Below are positions 16,876 to 24,978 of a stretch of DNA of 33,978 bases, in pieces. The translations under genes were made by a program, and so were the position numbers. How positions within the stretch are numbered: the stretch's first letter is position 1; each line of letters begins with the position of its first letter. Below the pieces are notes generated by a model. The model was not told the DNA's origin, made no database searches, and saw only the letters and a list, made by a program, of their open reading frames with translations. Source of the DNA: Rhodospirillaceae bacterium (GTDB lineage: Bacteria > Pseudomonadota > Alphaproteobacteria > TMED109); NCBI GenBank assembly GCA_902614225.1, contig CACMKJ010000007.1, positions 1 to 33,978 on the forward strand, read 5' to 3'.

Positions 16876-17760
16876 TTAAGGTTTTTTTAAAAATTTCATT
16901 GGATCTAGTGGTTTAGAGTTTTTTCTAACCTGAAAATGAAGTTGGCTTTTATCCACATTACCTGTAGCTCCTACAGAGGCAATGATATCTCCTGTTTTAA
17001 TAATTTCACCTTTTTTAACAAGTAACTTATCTAAATGAGCATACGCTGTTGTCCAATTATTTTTGTGCTTTATAATAATTAAATTTCCCCATGCTAATAA
17101 TTCATTGCCCCTATAAATCACTTTACCAGTCATTGCTGCTCTTACAGGATTCCCTTTAACTGATATAATATTAATTCCATCATTTTTTCTGCCTCCTTTT
17201 TGTTTTCCAAAATAAGTAATTATACTACCTTTTACTGGCCAAATAAAAATTTCTTTAGATTTTATTGACTTTTTTATGGATCTATTCTTTTTAGCAATCT
17301 TTTTACTTATTAGCTTGCAATTATCTATGGAGTAGTAAGGTAAATTTATTACCGAACCTACTATCAACTTTTTTTCATTTAAATTAGTGTTTTTATTTTT
17401 AATCTCTAAAACATTAGTGGCACTACACTTAGCTATTTTATATAATGTATCACCTTTTTTAATTTTATATCTTTTCGAGACTGGGATTTTAATAAACTTT
17501 CCAGGTTTTAATATATAAGGATATTTAATTTTGTTAAATCTTATTAGCTCTTTTTTCGTCACTTTATATTTTTTGGATATAGAATCTAATGTGTCACCAG
17601 TTACTATTTTAATTTTTTTGCTTTTAGTTTCTTCTTTGATTTTGCTACTATCGTAAATTCCCTTTACTACATCTGTTACTATTGGTCCCTTCCCGCAGTT
17701 ACTCAAAAGCAATGATAAGAAAGAAAAAATAAATAAATAGAAAAAAATTGTTTTTTTCAT
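16876..17760 (-). CDS. nlpD: NlpD-like LysM/LytM lipoprotein, probable amidase activator
   Basis: A 294-residue outer-membrane-type lipoprotein. A signal peptide ends in the lipobox LLSNC, with lipidated Cys22. Two LysM domains follow (about 50-94 and 98-142) for peptidoglycan binding, then a LytM/M23 domain (about 172-290). The metallopeptidase residues are replaced: the HxGxD motif is N193-D-G-I-N197 and the HxH motif is Q273-L-H275. The fold is kept (GNLIIIKH, TTAYAHLD, VGATGN). This is the pattern of E. coli NlpD, which activates amidase AmiC at division rather than cutting the wall itself. The start overlaps the end of the Pcm-like gene by 4 bases (ATGA), giving the classic surE-pcm-nlpD arrangement. 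Confidence 0.9.
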   Translation of the reverse strand: MKKTIFFYLFIFSFLSLLLSNCGKGPIVTDVVKGIYDSSKIKEETKSKKIKIVTGDTLDSISKKYKVTKKELIRFNKIKYPYILKPGKFIKIPVSKRYKIKKGDTLYKIAKCSATNVLEIKNKNTNLNEKKLIVGSVINLPYYSIDNCKLISKKIAKKNRSIKKSIKSKEIFIWPVKGSIITYFGKQKGGRKNDGINIISVKGNPVRAAMTGKVIYRGNELLAWGNLIIIKHKNNWTTAYAHLDKLLVKKGEIIKTGDIIASVGATGNVDKSQLHFQVRKNSKPLDPMKFLKKP

Positions 17761-18362
17761 ATCAAATCACTATTAATTAATAAATCACAGTTACAATTTT
17801 GATTAGCTTTAAGATTTGCTTTATCTATTCTTATCATACTAATTTTGTTATTTGCACTGATACTTGGAAAAATACCCTTACCCTTAATAGATAATTGGCT
17901 AATTATGTCAGTAATTGAAAAATCATTTTTTTTAAATATAAAAATTAAATCAAAAGGAGCTACTCTACTCCATGAAAGAATATTTTCTCCACAGCATAAG
18001 TAAATATTTTTAAAATTATTATTTAAAAAAAATTGTTCTAATTTCTTTTTATGTTCCATACTATGACATATTCCATAAACACGTTTACAAAAATTTGTTA
18101 ACAATAACAGCAACCAACCACTTTTAAATCCTAATAATAAAATATTTTCATTTTTATAATTTTCTTTCAAACTTAATTGTAAAAGTTTTGCTATTTCTAA
18201 AACTTCATCAATATTAATTTTTTTCAAATCCTTGCTAGAATTAAAAAGATTATAATAAAAATGTGGAGGTACTTTTTCTATAGCTCCTAAAATTTTATCA
18301 CTTTTAATACCTATACTTCTTAATTTTAATAATATTTGAATTAAATACTCTTTATTATTCAA
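17757..18362 (-). CDS. degenerate protein-L-isoaspartate methyltransferase (Pcm-like)
   Basis: The position between surE and nlpD and the N-terminal pattern (LRSIGIKSDKILGAIEKVPPHFY) place this 201-residue protein in the Pcm family, which repairs isoaspartyl residues using SAM. It is strongly altered. The substrate region that normally reads GQTIS..P is not recognisable, and the SAM loop, normally EIGTGSGY, reads LLLGFKSGWL near residues 75-84. Later strands (KRVYGICHSMEH, PFDLIFIF, KGKGIFPSI) still fit a Rossmann methyltransferase. The reading frame is intact and overlaps both neighbours by a few bases, so it is probably translated. It may have lost or changed activity. Family assignment is moderately confident. 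Confidence 0.68.
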   Translation of the reverse strand: MNNKEYLIQILLKLRSIGIKSDKILGAIEKVPPHFYYNLFNSSKDLKKINIDEVLEIAKLLQLSLKENYKNENILLLGFKSGWLLLLLTNFCKRVYGICHSMEHKKKLEQFFLNNNFKNIYLCCGENILSWSRVAPFDLIFIFKKNDFSITDIISQLSIKGKGIFPSISANNKISMIRIDKANLKANQNCNCDLLINSDLI

Positions 18363-19125
18363 AGTTCTTCCTAAAAATACTTTTTAATTTTAATATATTA
18401 TTATTAGTAACTATAAATTTACTTTTATCGTGGATTGTAACAGTAATAAATCCTTTCCTTAGTTCAAATTCATCTTCATTAGGTTTAGCACTTTTTAATA
18501 TTTTTCTATCTGAAGGCATTAGATAGTTGTAATCATCTATTTTTTTTAATTTACCAGGCTTTCTCTCACTCATTTTTACGATTTTAATTCCTTTTATTTG
18601 CTCTTTATTACAACTTGGAAAGTTTACATTAAGAAAAAAATTATTGGTTAGTTTAATTTTTGTAAATTCATGGAAAATTTTCGGGGCGAAATGCTCCAAT
18701 GCATTCCAGTTTATTTTTTTATTGCTTTTATCAATTGATATAGCGATAGATTTTATATTATTTAAGGCTCCTTCTCTTGCTGCAGCTACTGTTCCCGAAT
18801 ATAATAAATCATACCCTAAATTTACTCCTTCATTTATTCCTGATATCAGCAATATATTTTTATTTTTTTTATTTTTTATTTTTTCTAACCCCAATATGAC
18901 GCAATCAGATGGCGTTCCTTTAATAATATATTCTTTTTTATTAGCCATTTTAATATTAATATTTTTATTAATGGTTATAGAGTGACTTTTAGCAGATTGG
19001 TTTTTTGAAGGAGCAAACACCCAAATATCACTGCTAATTTGCTTTACTATTTTTTTTAAGTATTTTAGGCCTATAGCCTTATAGCCATCATCATTAGTTA
19101 AAAAAAAACAATTTTTATTGTTCAT
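18355..19125 (-). CDS. surE: 5'/3'-nucleotidase SurE
   Basis: A metal-dependent phosphatase acting on nucleoside monophosphates and short polyphosphate. It is 256 residues from the ATG at 19125, matching the usual 250 or so. The active-site motif LTNDDG (about residues 9-14), the NQSAKSHSIT loop with its metal-binding Asn and Ser, and SGINEGVNLGYDLLYSGTVAAAREGAL are all clear. An in-frame ATG at 19152 would add MEKKKLVQK inside the end of serS; I prefer 19125 because the family starts a few residues before LTNDDG. It overlaps serS by 11 bases and the Pcm-like gene by 8. Confidence 0.95.
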   Translation of the reverse strand: MNNKNCFFLTNDDGYKAIGLKYLKKIVKQISSDIWVFAPSKNQSAKSHSITINKNINIKMANKKEYIIKGTPSDCVILGLEKIKNKKNKNILLISGINEGVNLGYDLLYSGTVAAAREGALNNIKSIAISIDKSNKKINWNALEHFAPKIFHEFTKIKLTNNFFLNVNFPSCNKEQIKGIKIVKMSERKPGKLKKIDDYNYLMPSDRKILKSAKPNEDEFELRKGFITVTIHDKSKFIVTNNNILKLKSIFRKNFE

Positions 19126-20398
19126 TTTTTGTACTAATTTCTTTTTTTCCATTCATATAGTCAACTAAAACATTAGGTACTTTTATTATGTTCTCATCTA
19201 TTTGATAATTTTCTAATATTGCTAGAAGTGTTCTACCAACAGCAAGCCCTGAACCATTTAATGTGTGAATAAACTCTTTATTACCATTAGAATCCTTATA
19301 CTTTGTTTTCATTCTTCTAGCTTGAAAGTCTCTACAGTTAGAACAACTTGAAATTTCTCTATATTTATTTTGACTTGGCAACCAGACCTCAATGTCATAA
19401 GTTTTACAAGCAGAAAAACCCATGTCTCCAGTACATAGTTTAACTACTCTATAAGGTAATTCTAATAAATCTAATACCTTAGAGGCACTCTTTAATAATC
19501 TTTCTAACTCCCCATCTGATTTATTTTTTTCTACTAAGGACACAAGCTCAACCTTTTTAAACTCATGCAGTCTAATCATTCCTTTAGTGTCTTGTCCAGC
19601 AGATCCGGCCTCTGACCTATAACAACTGCTTTGAGCAACTAGTCTAATTGGTAAATCCTTTTTATTTAAGATACGATCCTTAAAAAAATTTGTAAGTGTT
19701 ACTTCTGCGGTAGGTATGAGCCACTTATCATCATTAACTTTAAATAAGTCATCTTCAAATTTTGGTAATTGTCCAGTTCCAATTAATGTATCTTTTTTAA
19801 CTATATGAGGTGCACTTACTTCCATATAGTTGTGCTCTTTAACATGTAAATCTAACATAAAATTAATTAATGCTCTTTCTAATAACGCTAATTCAGACTT
19901 CAATATTACAAACCTTGCTCCAGAAATTAGTGATCCCAAATCAAAATCCATCATTTTGTTTAAATTTTTTCCAAGAATATCATGAGAAATTGGATCGAAT
20001 TTAAATTCATTTGGAGTAAATTTTTTTAAAATTTCTTTATTATGACTTTCATTTTCTCCTATAGGTACATCTTCATCAGGTATATTTGGTAATCTAAGAA
20101 TTATTTCATTTAATTGTCCTTCTATCTCTTTAAGAATCTTTTCCATTTCTGCTGTTGTTCTTTTTATATCAGTTACCTTATTCTCCAAATCAACCGTTTC
20201 TTTTTGTTCTTTTTTATAGACTCCTATGAGTTTTGATATATAATTTCTTTCAGTTTGAAGTTTCTGCAATTCAGATATTTTTAGCTTTTTATCTCTGTCT
20301 AGCTTGATTATCTTTTCTATTGAAATGTTTGTATTTCTTTGTTGCATTAATTTAGAAAATTTTTCTGGATAGTCTTTTATGAAATTAATATCAATCAT
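19115..20398 (-). CDS. serS: seryl-tRNA synthetase
   Basis: A class II synthetase of 427 residues that charges tRNA-Ser and supplies substrate for selenocysteine where used. Residues about 30-100 form the tRNA-binding helical coiled coil (KKEQKETVDLENKVTDIK). Motif 2 is seen in CYRSEAGSAGQDTKGMIRLHEF, TAEVTL binds serine, and motif 3 is LNGSGLAVGRTLLAILENYQ near the C-terminus. CKTYDIEVWLPSQNKYREISSCSN is a further signature. It follows tatC by 3 bases in the conserved alphaproteobacterial tat-serS-surE order. Confidence 0.97.
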   Translation of the reverse strand: MIDINFIKDYPEKFSKLMQQRNTNISIEKIIKLDRDKKLKISELQKLQTERNYISKLIGVYKKEQKETVDLENKVTDIKRTTAEMEKILKEIEGQLNEIILRLPNIPDEDVPIGENESHNKEILKKFTPNEFKFDPISHDILGKNLNKMMDFDLGSLISGARFVILKSELALLERALINFMLDLHVKEHNYMEVSAPHIVKKDTLIGTGQLPKFEDDLFKVNDDKWLIPTAEVTLTNFFKDRILNKKDLPIRLVAQSSCYRSEAGSAGQDTKGMIRLHEFKKVELVSLVEKNKSDGELERLLKSASKVLDLLELPYRVVKLCTGDMGFSACKTYDIEVWLPSQNKYREISSCSNCRDFQARRMKTKYKDSNGNKEFIHTLNGSGLAVGRTLLAILENYQIDENIIKVPNVLVDYMNGKKEISTKNEQ

Positions 20399-20401
20399 AA
20401 A

Positions 20402-21250
20402 CTATTCACTGTAATCAGTGTCTCCAATATTTTTTTTTATTTTACTTTTCCTTTTATTCTGATCTTTTTTTTTCTCAAAAAATTTTGCTAATATAATGGA
20501 TATTTCAAATAATATAATTATAGGTATCCCTAAACCAATTTGACTAATTAAATCCGGAGGGGTTAATATTGCAGCAACTACAAAGGCTAGTACTATTGCA
20601 TATTTTCTTCTTTTTTTTAAGTCTTCGCTATGTACTATACCAGCTCTAGATAATAAAGTTAAAGCTACAGGTATTTGAAAAGCTAATCCAAATGCAAACA
20701 TTAGCTTTAAAACTAAGGATAAGTATTCATTAACTTTTGCCTCTAACTCTATAGCCATTCCAGACTCTATGGTACTAGTTTGAAACCCTAAAAAAAACCT
20801 CCAGGCTAGAGGAAAAATAAAATAATAAACTAAAGCTGCTCCTGAACCAAATAATACTGGCGTAGCAATTAAAAAAGGAAGAAAGGCTTGTTTTTCTTCT
20901 TTATACAATCCTGGCGCTGCAAATTTGTAAATTTGTAATGCTATGACTGGAAAAGAAATAAAAAGAGCACCGTAAAAAGAGACTTTTAAGAAAGTAAAAA
21001 AAGCTTCTGTTAAAGCAGTATAAATCATTCTAGGGTTCTCAATGCCTTTTTCTATGTAAATATCATACAAAGGAGCTACTAAAAACTTGTAAATATCAGT
21101 AGCAAAATAGTAGCAAACACAAAATGAAACAAAGAAAAATAATACGGCCCATTTTAATCTATCTCTTAATTCTATTAGATGTGAAATTAATGGAGCTCTA
21201 GAGTCTTCAATATTAACATCTTGACTACTACTTTTATTATTTTTGTTCAT
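20402..21250 (-). CDS. tatC: Sec-independent protein translocase subunit TatC
   Basis: TatC, 282 residues, the polytopic receptor of the twin-arginine translocase for folded, often cofactor-containing proteins. The N-terminal APLISHLIELRDRLK is the family signature, including the Glu that contacts the signal peptide. Six membrane segments can be traced between about residues 34 and 250. FALG-type sequence appears as LMFAFGLAFQIPVAL, followed by KRRKYAIVLAFVVAAILTPPD. The C-terminal tail is lysine-rich. It lies 112 bases after tatA, with no tatB in the gap. Confidence 0.96.
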   Translation of the reverse strand: MNKNNKSSSQDVNIEDSRAPLISHLIELRDRLKWAVLFFFVSFCVCYYFATDIYKFLVAPLYDIYIEKGIENPRMIYTALTEAFFTFLKVSFYGALFISFPVIALQIYKFAAPGLYKEEKQAFLPFLIATPVLFGSGAALVYYFIFPLAWRFFLGFQTSTIESGMAIELEAKVNEYLSLVLKLMFAFGLAFQIPVALTLLSRAGIVHSEDLKKRRKYAIVLAFVVAAILTPPDLISQIGLGIPIIILFEISIILAKFFEKKKDQNKRKSKIKKNIGDTDYSE

Positions 21251-21362
21251 TTGTGCTATTAGACATTTTAAAGCTAATATAATAACTATTAAGTTGTATT
21301 ATAAATTAATTAAATATATTTAATTCTTTACGTATTACAGAATAAAAAAAATATTTATACAA

Positions 21363-21593
21363 TTAACTTTTTTTCTTTTTCGAGGCTGAAGTTTTAGTTC
21401 TTTTAGCTTTCTTACTAGATACTACCTCCTCTGCTGAAGCCTCTATTTCTTCATTTTCTCCTTCTTTCATACCAGCTTTAAAACTTTTAATACCTTTAGC
21501 TACATCTCCCATAACTCTAGGTATTTTGCCTGCACCAAACAAAATCAATATAATTACTAAAACTAAAACAATTTGCCATATACTTATTCCCAT
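21363..21593 (-). CDS. tatA: twin-arginine translocase subunit TatA
   Basis: A 76-residue protein with a single membrane helix (about 5-19), the hinge LFGAGKIP with its Phe-Gly, an amphipathic helix ([17 protein letters not shown]) and a charged, disordered Lys/Ser tail. This is the TatA/TatE pattern. A clear Shine-Dalgarno GGAG sits 6 bases before the ATG. Alphaproteobacteria usually encode TatB next; here the following gene is tatC, so this protein may do both the TatA and the TatB job, or tatB lies elsewhere. Confidence 0.93.
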   Translation of the reverse strand: MGISIWQIVLVLVIILILFGAGKIPRVMGDVAKGIKSFKAGMKEGENEEIEASAEEVVSSKKAKRTKTSASKKKKS

Positions 21594-21652
21594 TATAATC
21601 TCCTATTTATTTAGAATTTATATAATATTTTACTTGTCGGCAATGAAATTTT

Positions 21653-22699
21653 TTATTCTTGAAAAATAAATATATCTTTCTTACTAGCATTTACCCTAAT
21701 ATACTGATTTTTTTTAAGCTCTCTTTTACAGTTTGTAATATTTAATATTGGAAATTTTGCTCCTAAGTCTAATTGATAAGCCCAACTGGCCCCTAAAAAG
21801 TATTTGTTTATAACTTTTGCTTTAACTCCTTTTTTGCTAATAATTATGTTTTCTGGTCTTATTATACAAAAATGTTTTTTTTGTTGGCAAAATTTATTTA
21901 TACTTCTGCATTTATTACAACTTACACTACCAAAGGGTGTAAATAATTTACCTTTAGCATCTGCCTCTATTTCAAACTGATTGGTTGATCCTAACATATT
22001 TGCAACACATTTATTGATAGGACTGTTATAAAGTTTTTTAGGCGAGTCAATTTGAAGAATTTTTCCTTTTTTTATAACTATAATTCTATCACTGACACTC
22101 ATTGCCTCTTCAACATCATGTGTCACAAAAATTACTGGTATGTTATTTTTTTTTAAGGTTTCTAAAGTATAATTGCATATTTCTTTTTTAAGATTAATAT
22201 CTAAGTTTGAAAATGGTTCATCCATAAGCAATGCCTTGGGCTTTGTTATTAAGACTCTTGCAAGTGCCACTCTTTGTTTCTCTCCACCTGATAAAGAATT
22301 GGGAAAGTTATTTTTCTTTTCAAGCAGACTAAATTCTTTTAAGTAATGTAAAACTTTTTTTTCTTTTTCTTTAAAAGAAGTCCGTTCTAATCCAAATGCA
22401 ATATTTTTAAATACTGTTAAGTGAGGAAATAATACATCTTCCTGAAACATAAGTGCTATGTTTCTCTGTCCAGTAGGAACAATACTTTTGTTTGAAGAAA
22501 TTAATTTATTAGAAAAATAAACATAACCTTCAGAAGGCTTTATCAAACCTGCAATAATTCTAAGAATACTTGATTTTCCTGCTCCAGATGGCCCTAATAT
22601 TGAAACAACTTCTTTTTTATTTAACGAAAAAGTAATATCTTTTATTATACTCAAATTATTTAATGTCAATGATACTTTTTCTAAATTAATTATACTCAT
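21653..22699 (-). CDS. fbpC: ferric-iron-type ABC transporter ATP-binding protein with extra Cys cluster
   Basis: A 348-residue ABC ATPase of the FbpC/CysA/PotA superfamily that would power import by the permease just upstream. Walker A is GPSGAGKS at 36-43, signature LSGGEKQRVALAR at 136-148, Walker B ALLMDEP near 156-162, and the switch His in VTHDVEEAM near 194. The C-terminal regulatory (TOBE-like) region contains four closely spaced cysteines: C261, C264, C271 and C278 (C-x2-C-x6-C-x6-C), just before IRPENI. These could bind iron, zinc or an Fe-S cluster and sense metal status, which is inference. The start overlaps the permease stop (TAATG). The substrate is inferred from the permease. 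Confidence 0.88.
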   Translation of the reverse strand: MSIINLEKVSLTLNNLSIIKDITFSLNKKEVVSILGPSGAGKSSILRIIAGLIKPSEGYVYFSNKLISSNKSIVPTGQRNIALMFQEDVLFPHLTVFKNIAFGLERTSFKEKEKKVLHYLKEFSLLEKKNNFPNSLSGGEKQRVALARVLITKPKALLMDEPFSNLDINLKKEICNYTLETLKKNNIPVIFVTHDVEEAMSVSDRIIVIKKGKILQIDSPKKLYNSPINKCVANMLGSTNQFEIEADAKGKLFTPFGSVSCNKCRSINKFCQQKKHFCIIRPENIIISKKGVKAKVINKYFLGASWAYQLDLGAKFPILNITNCKRELKKNQYIRVNASKKDIFIFQE

Positions 22700-24333
22700 T
22701 AGTTTCCTTCTTTATAATTAAGTATTTTATATATAAAAAGTAATGGGAAAAGCCCAATTATAGTTATTAAGAGTGCTGGCAAAGCAGCCTGAGCAAGCTG
22801 TTCTGAGCTTGCGTACTCATAGGTTAATACAGATAAAGTATTGTAATTAAAAGGTCTTAAAATTAAGGTTATTGGCAACTCTTTTAAAATGTCAATGAAT
22901 ATAAGTAAAAAAGCAATTAAGCAAGAACTAATTATCATAGGTAAATGGATTTTAAACAATAATGTTTGTTTATTGGCCCCTAAATTTAAAGCAGAGTAGT
23001 CTATTTTTTCACTAACTTTTTCTAAACCAGACTCAATAGGATTAAATGCAACTGATAAAAATCTAACCAAATAAGCAAAAATTAAAATTGTAATTGATCC
23101 ACTTAAAATTAATCCAATATCTTTTCCAAAATAAGAAAAAAATTGGCTTATTTGTTTATCAAGAAATATTGAAGGAGAAATTACTCCAATTGCAATAACA
23201 ATTCCTGGTGCAGCATACCCAATCTTAGAAAAGTTTATAATAAAAGAGAGTATATTAATTTTAAAAACACGCTTAGTAAAAATAATAAATGTAGCAAAAG
23301 AAATTATTACAAATGCACCTATAAATGCAACTTTAAAACTATTAAAAGTTGCATAGAAAACTGTATTTACACTATTAAATGACTCCAAGCTGACATTAGT
23401 AATTAACCATAAAATTGGAACAATTAATGATAAAAATATAATTATAAATAGAAAAAAAACAGGAAAAGTTATTTTAGAATTAAACAAAGAATTAACATCT
23501 GTATGTTGTCCTAAAGTAGTATAATTTTCTTTTTTATTTCTTCTTAGGTATTTTTCAATCAAAATTACACTTAATGTAAAAATTAATAAAACTGCTGAAA
23601 GTCTCGCAGAGCTTTGCAAGTCATCAAAACCAAACCATGCTTTGTAAATACCTACAGATAATGTATTAATACCAAGGTAACTTGCTACTCCAAAATCAGC
23701 AAGTGTCTCCATTATAACTAAAGTTATACTGGCTACTAAAGCTGGTCTTGATATAGGCAAAGCAAAATTAAAAAAAAGTTTTATTTTTGATACTCCAAGG
23801 TTAGCTGCTGATTCAATAATTTTAAGCGCATTATATTGAAAAGAATATTTTAATATTAAAAAAATATATGGAAACAAAGTTAATGATAAAACAAAAATGC
23901 ATCCCATTAAAGATCTTACATTGAGCATTGATAAATAGGACTCTCCTAAATTTATACCAGATAAAACACTATCTATACTTCCACCTTTATCAGTAATAGC
24001 TGCATAGCAATAAGCCACAGCATATGAGGGTATCGCGATTGGTAATACTAAAAGAGTAGATATTAATTTTTTAAAAGGTAAATCATAAAAAACTAAGAAC
24101 CAAGCTGCTAGTACACCTATAAATAAAGTTAATGCTAATACACCTATTACTAAAAATAACGAATTTAATACATAAGAGGCAATTAAATAATTATAAATAT
24201 GAGCCCATACTTCATTATTTACTTTAAAAGACGAAAAAAAAATTACTAATATCGGGGTTGATACAATTATTGCAAAAAAAAGCGTCCCCAATAACCAAAA
24301 ATTAAAAAAATTGTTTTCTTTTTTTATTATAAT
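22699..24333 (-). CDS. fbpB: ferric-iron-type ABC transporter permease (FbpB), probable AUU start
   Basis: A fused double-permease protein with about twelve membrane segments and two EAA loops (ESAANLGVSKIKLFFNFALP and DYSALNLGANKQTLLFKIHLP). LVIMETLADFGVASYLGI and ELPITLILRPFNYNTLSVLTYEYA are close to iron permeases of the FbpB/SfuB kind. The first conventional start is TTG at 24291, but that would begin inside the first membrane helix. In the same frame a strong AAAGGAG at 24347-24341 is followed after 7 bases by AUU at 24333, giving an N-terminus IIKKENNFFNFWLLGT with a cationic lead and a full helix. I therefore extend the gene to 24333 (544 residues). No periplasmic binding protein gene is nearby. 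Confidence 0.85.
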   Translation of the reverse strand: MIIKKENNFFNFWLLGTLFFAIIVSTPILVIFFSSFKVNNEVWAHIYNYLIASYVLNSLFLVIGVLALTLFIGVLAAWFLVFYDLPFKKLISTLLVLPIAIPSYAVAYCYAAITDKGGSIDSVLSGINLGESYLSMLNVRSLMGCIFVLSLTLFPYIFLILKYSFQYNALKIIESAANLGVSKIKLFFNFALPISRPALVASITLVIMETLADFGVASYLGINTLSVGIYKAWFGFDDLQSSARLSAVLLIFTLSVILIEKYLRRNKKENYTTLGQHTDVNSLFNSKITFPVFFLFIIIFLSLIVPILWLITNVSLESFNSVNTVFYATFNSFKVAFIGAFVIISFATFIIFTKRVFKINILSFIINFSKIGYAAPGIVIAIGVISPSIFLDKQISQFFSYFGKDIGLILSGSITILIFAYLVRFLSVAFNPIESGLEKVSEKIDYSALNLGANKQTLLFKIHLPMIISSCLIAFLLIFIDILKELPITLILRPFNYNTLSVLTYEYASSEQLAQAALPALLITIIGLFPLLFIYKILNYKEGN

Positions 24334-24340
24334 TTTCTTA

Positions 24341-24347
24341 CTCCTTT
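24341..24347 (-). promoter_or_regulatory. Shine-Dalgarno AAAGGAG before the iron permease gene
   Basis: This is one of the strongest ribosome-binding sites in the window. It is 7 bases from an in-frame AUU (24333-24331) and 10 or 13 bases from two AUA codons. No ATG, GTG or TTG lies at workable distance; the next one, TTG 24291, is 49 bases away and has no Shine-Dalgarno of its own. Confidence 0.6.
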
Positions 24348-24412
24348 AAGAAAATTATAATAAATAAAAGATTAAATAATGTAAATGATAATAATTAACA
24401 TTTGCAATTAGC

Positions 24413-24976
24413 TTATTGCTTTGAAATCTGTAGCTTTAAATTATCACCTTTAGCTAGAAGGCCTGACTCCACTAATTCTCTTTTTGAAGGTAAATCTTTT
24501 ATTGAATTTAAATTAAAATACATTAGAAAATCTCTAGTTGTGTGCCAAAGTTGTGGTCTTCCTGGAACCTCTTTTCTTCCCTTTGATACAATCCATTCAT
24601 TATTAAATAAAATTTCAAAAATTCCTGAATGTGTAGTAACACCTCTTATTTCTTCTATCTCAGGTTTAGTAATAGGTTGAAAATAAGCTATTATAGATAA
24701 TGTTTCCATAGCCGCTTTAGATAATTTTTTTCTTACTACTCTATGTTCTTTCAAATAATCAGAAATATCAGTTGCTGTTTCAAAAAACCATGTATTATCA
24801 ATTTCTCTTAAGACTATACCTCTATTCTTATAAAATTTTTGTAAATCATACAAAACTTTTTTAATATTTTTAATGTTTGGAAGTTTTTTCTTTAAGTCCA
24901 TAATATTAATAGACTTTTCACTAGCAAAAATAAGTGCTTCTATTACTCTAATTTCTTCTTTTTCAACATCACTCAT
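24413..24976 (-). CDS. scpB: segregation and condensation protein B
   Basis: ScpB, 187 residues, a kleisin-interacting protein of paired winged-helix domains that works with ScpA and SMC in chromosome condensation. Recognisable blocks are VIEALIFASEKSI at the N-terminus, LSKAAMETLSIIAYFQPITKPEIEEIRGV in the middle, and WHTTRDFLMYFNLNSIKDLP towards the end. A Shine-Dalgarno AAGGA precedes the ATG. It starts 2 bases after scpA, so the pair is translationally linked. The gap to the next gene (iron permease) is about 80 bases. Confidence 0.94.
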   Translation of the reverse strand: MSDVEKEEIRVIEALIFASEKSINIMDLKKKLPNIKNIKKVLYDLQKFYKNRGIVLREIDNTWFFETATDISDYLKEHRVVRKKLSKAAMETLSIIAYFQPITKPEIEEIRGVTTHSGIFEILFNNEWIVSKGRKEVPGRPQLWHTTRDFLMYFNLNSIKDLPSKRELVESGLLAKGDNLKLQISKQ

Positions 24977-24978
24977 AA

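Noticed and set aside
16876-17760. Active M23 endopeptidase
   Set aside because: Three of the metal/catalytic positions are Asn193, Asn197 and Gln273, as in non-catalytic NlpD.
18644-18985. 113-codon open frame opposite surE
   Set aside because: Antisense of surE; apparent membrane-like sequence is what antisense of Lys/Asn-rich coding produces.
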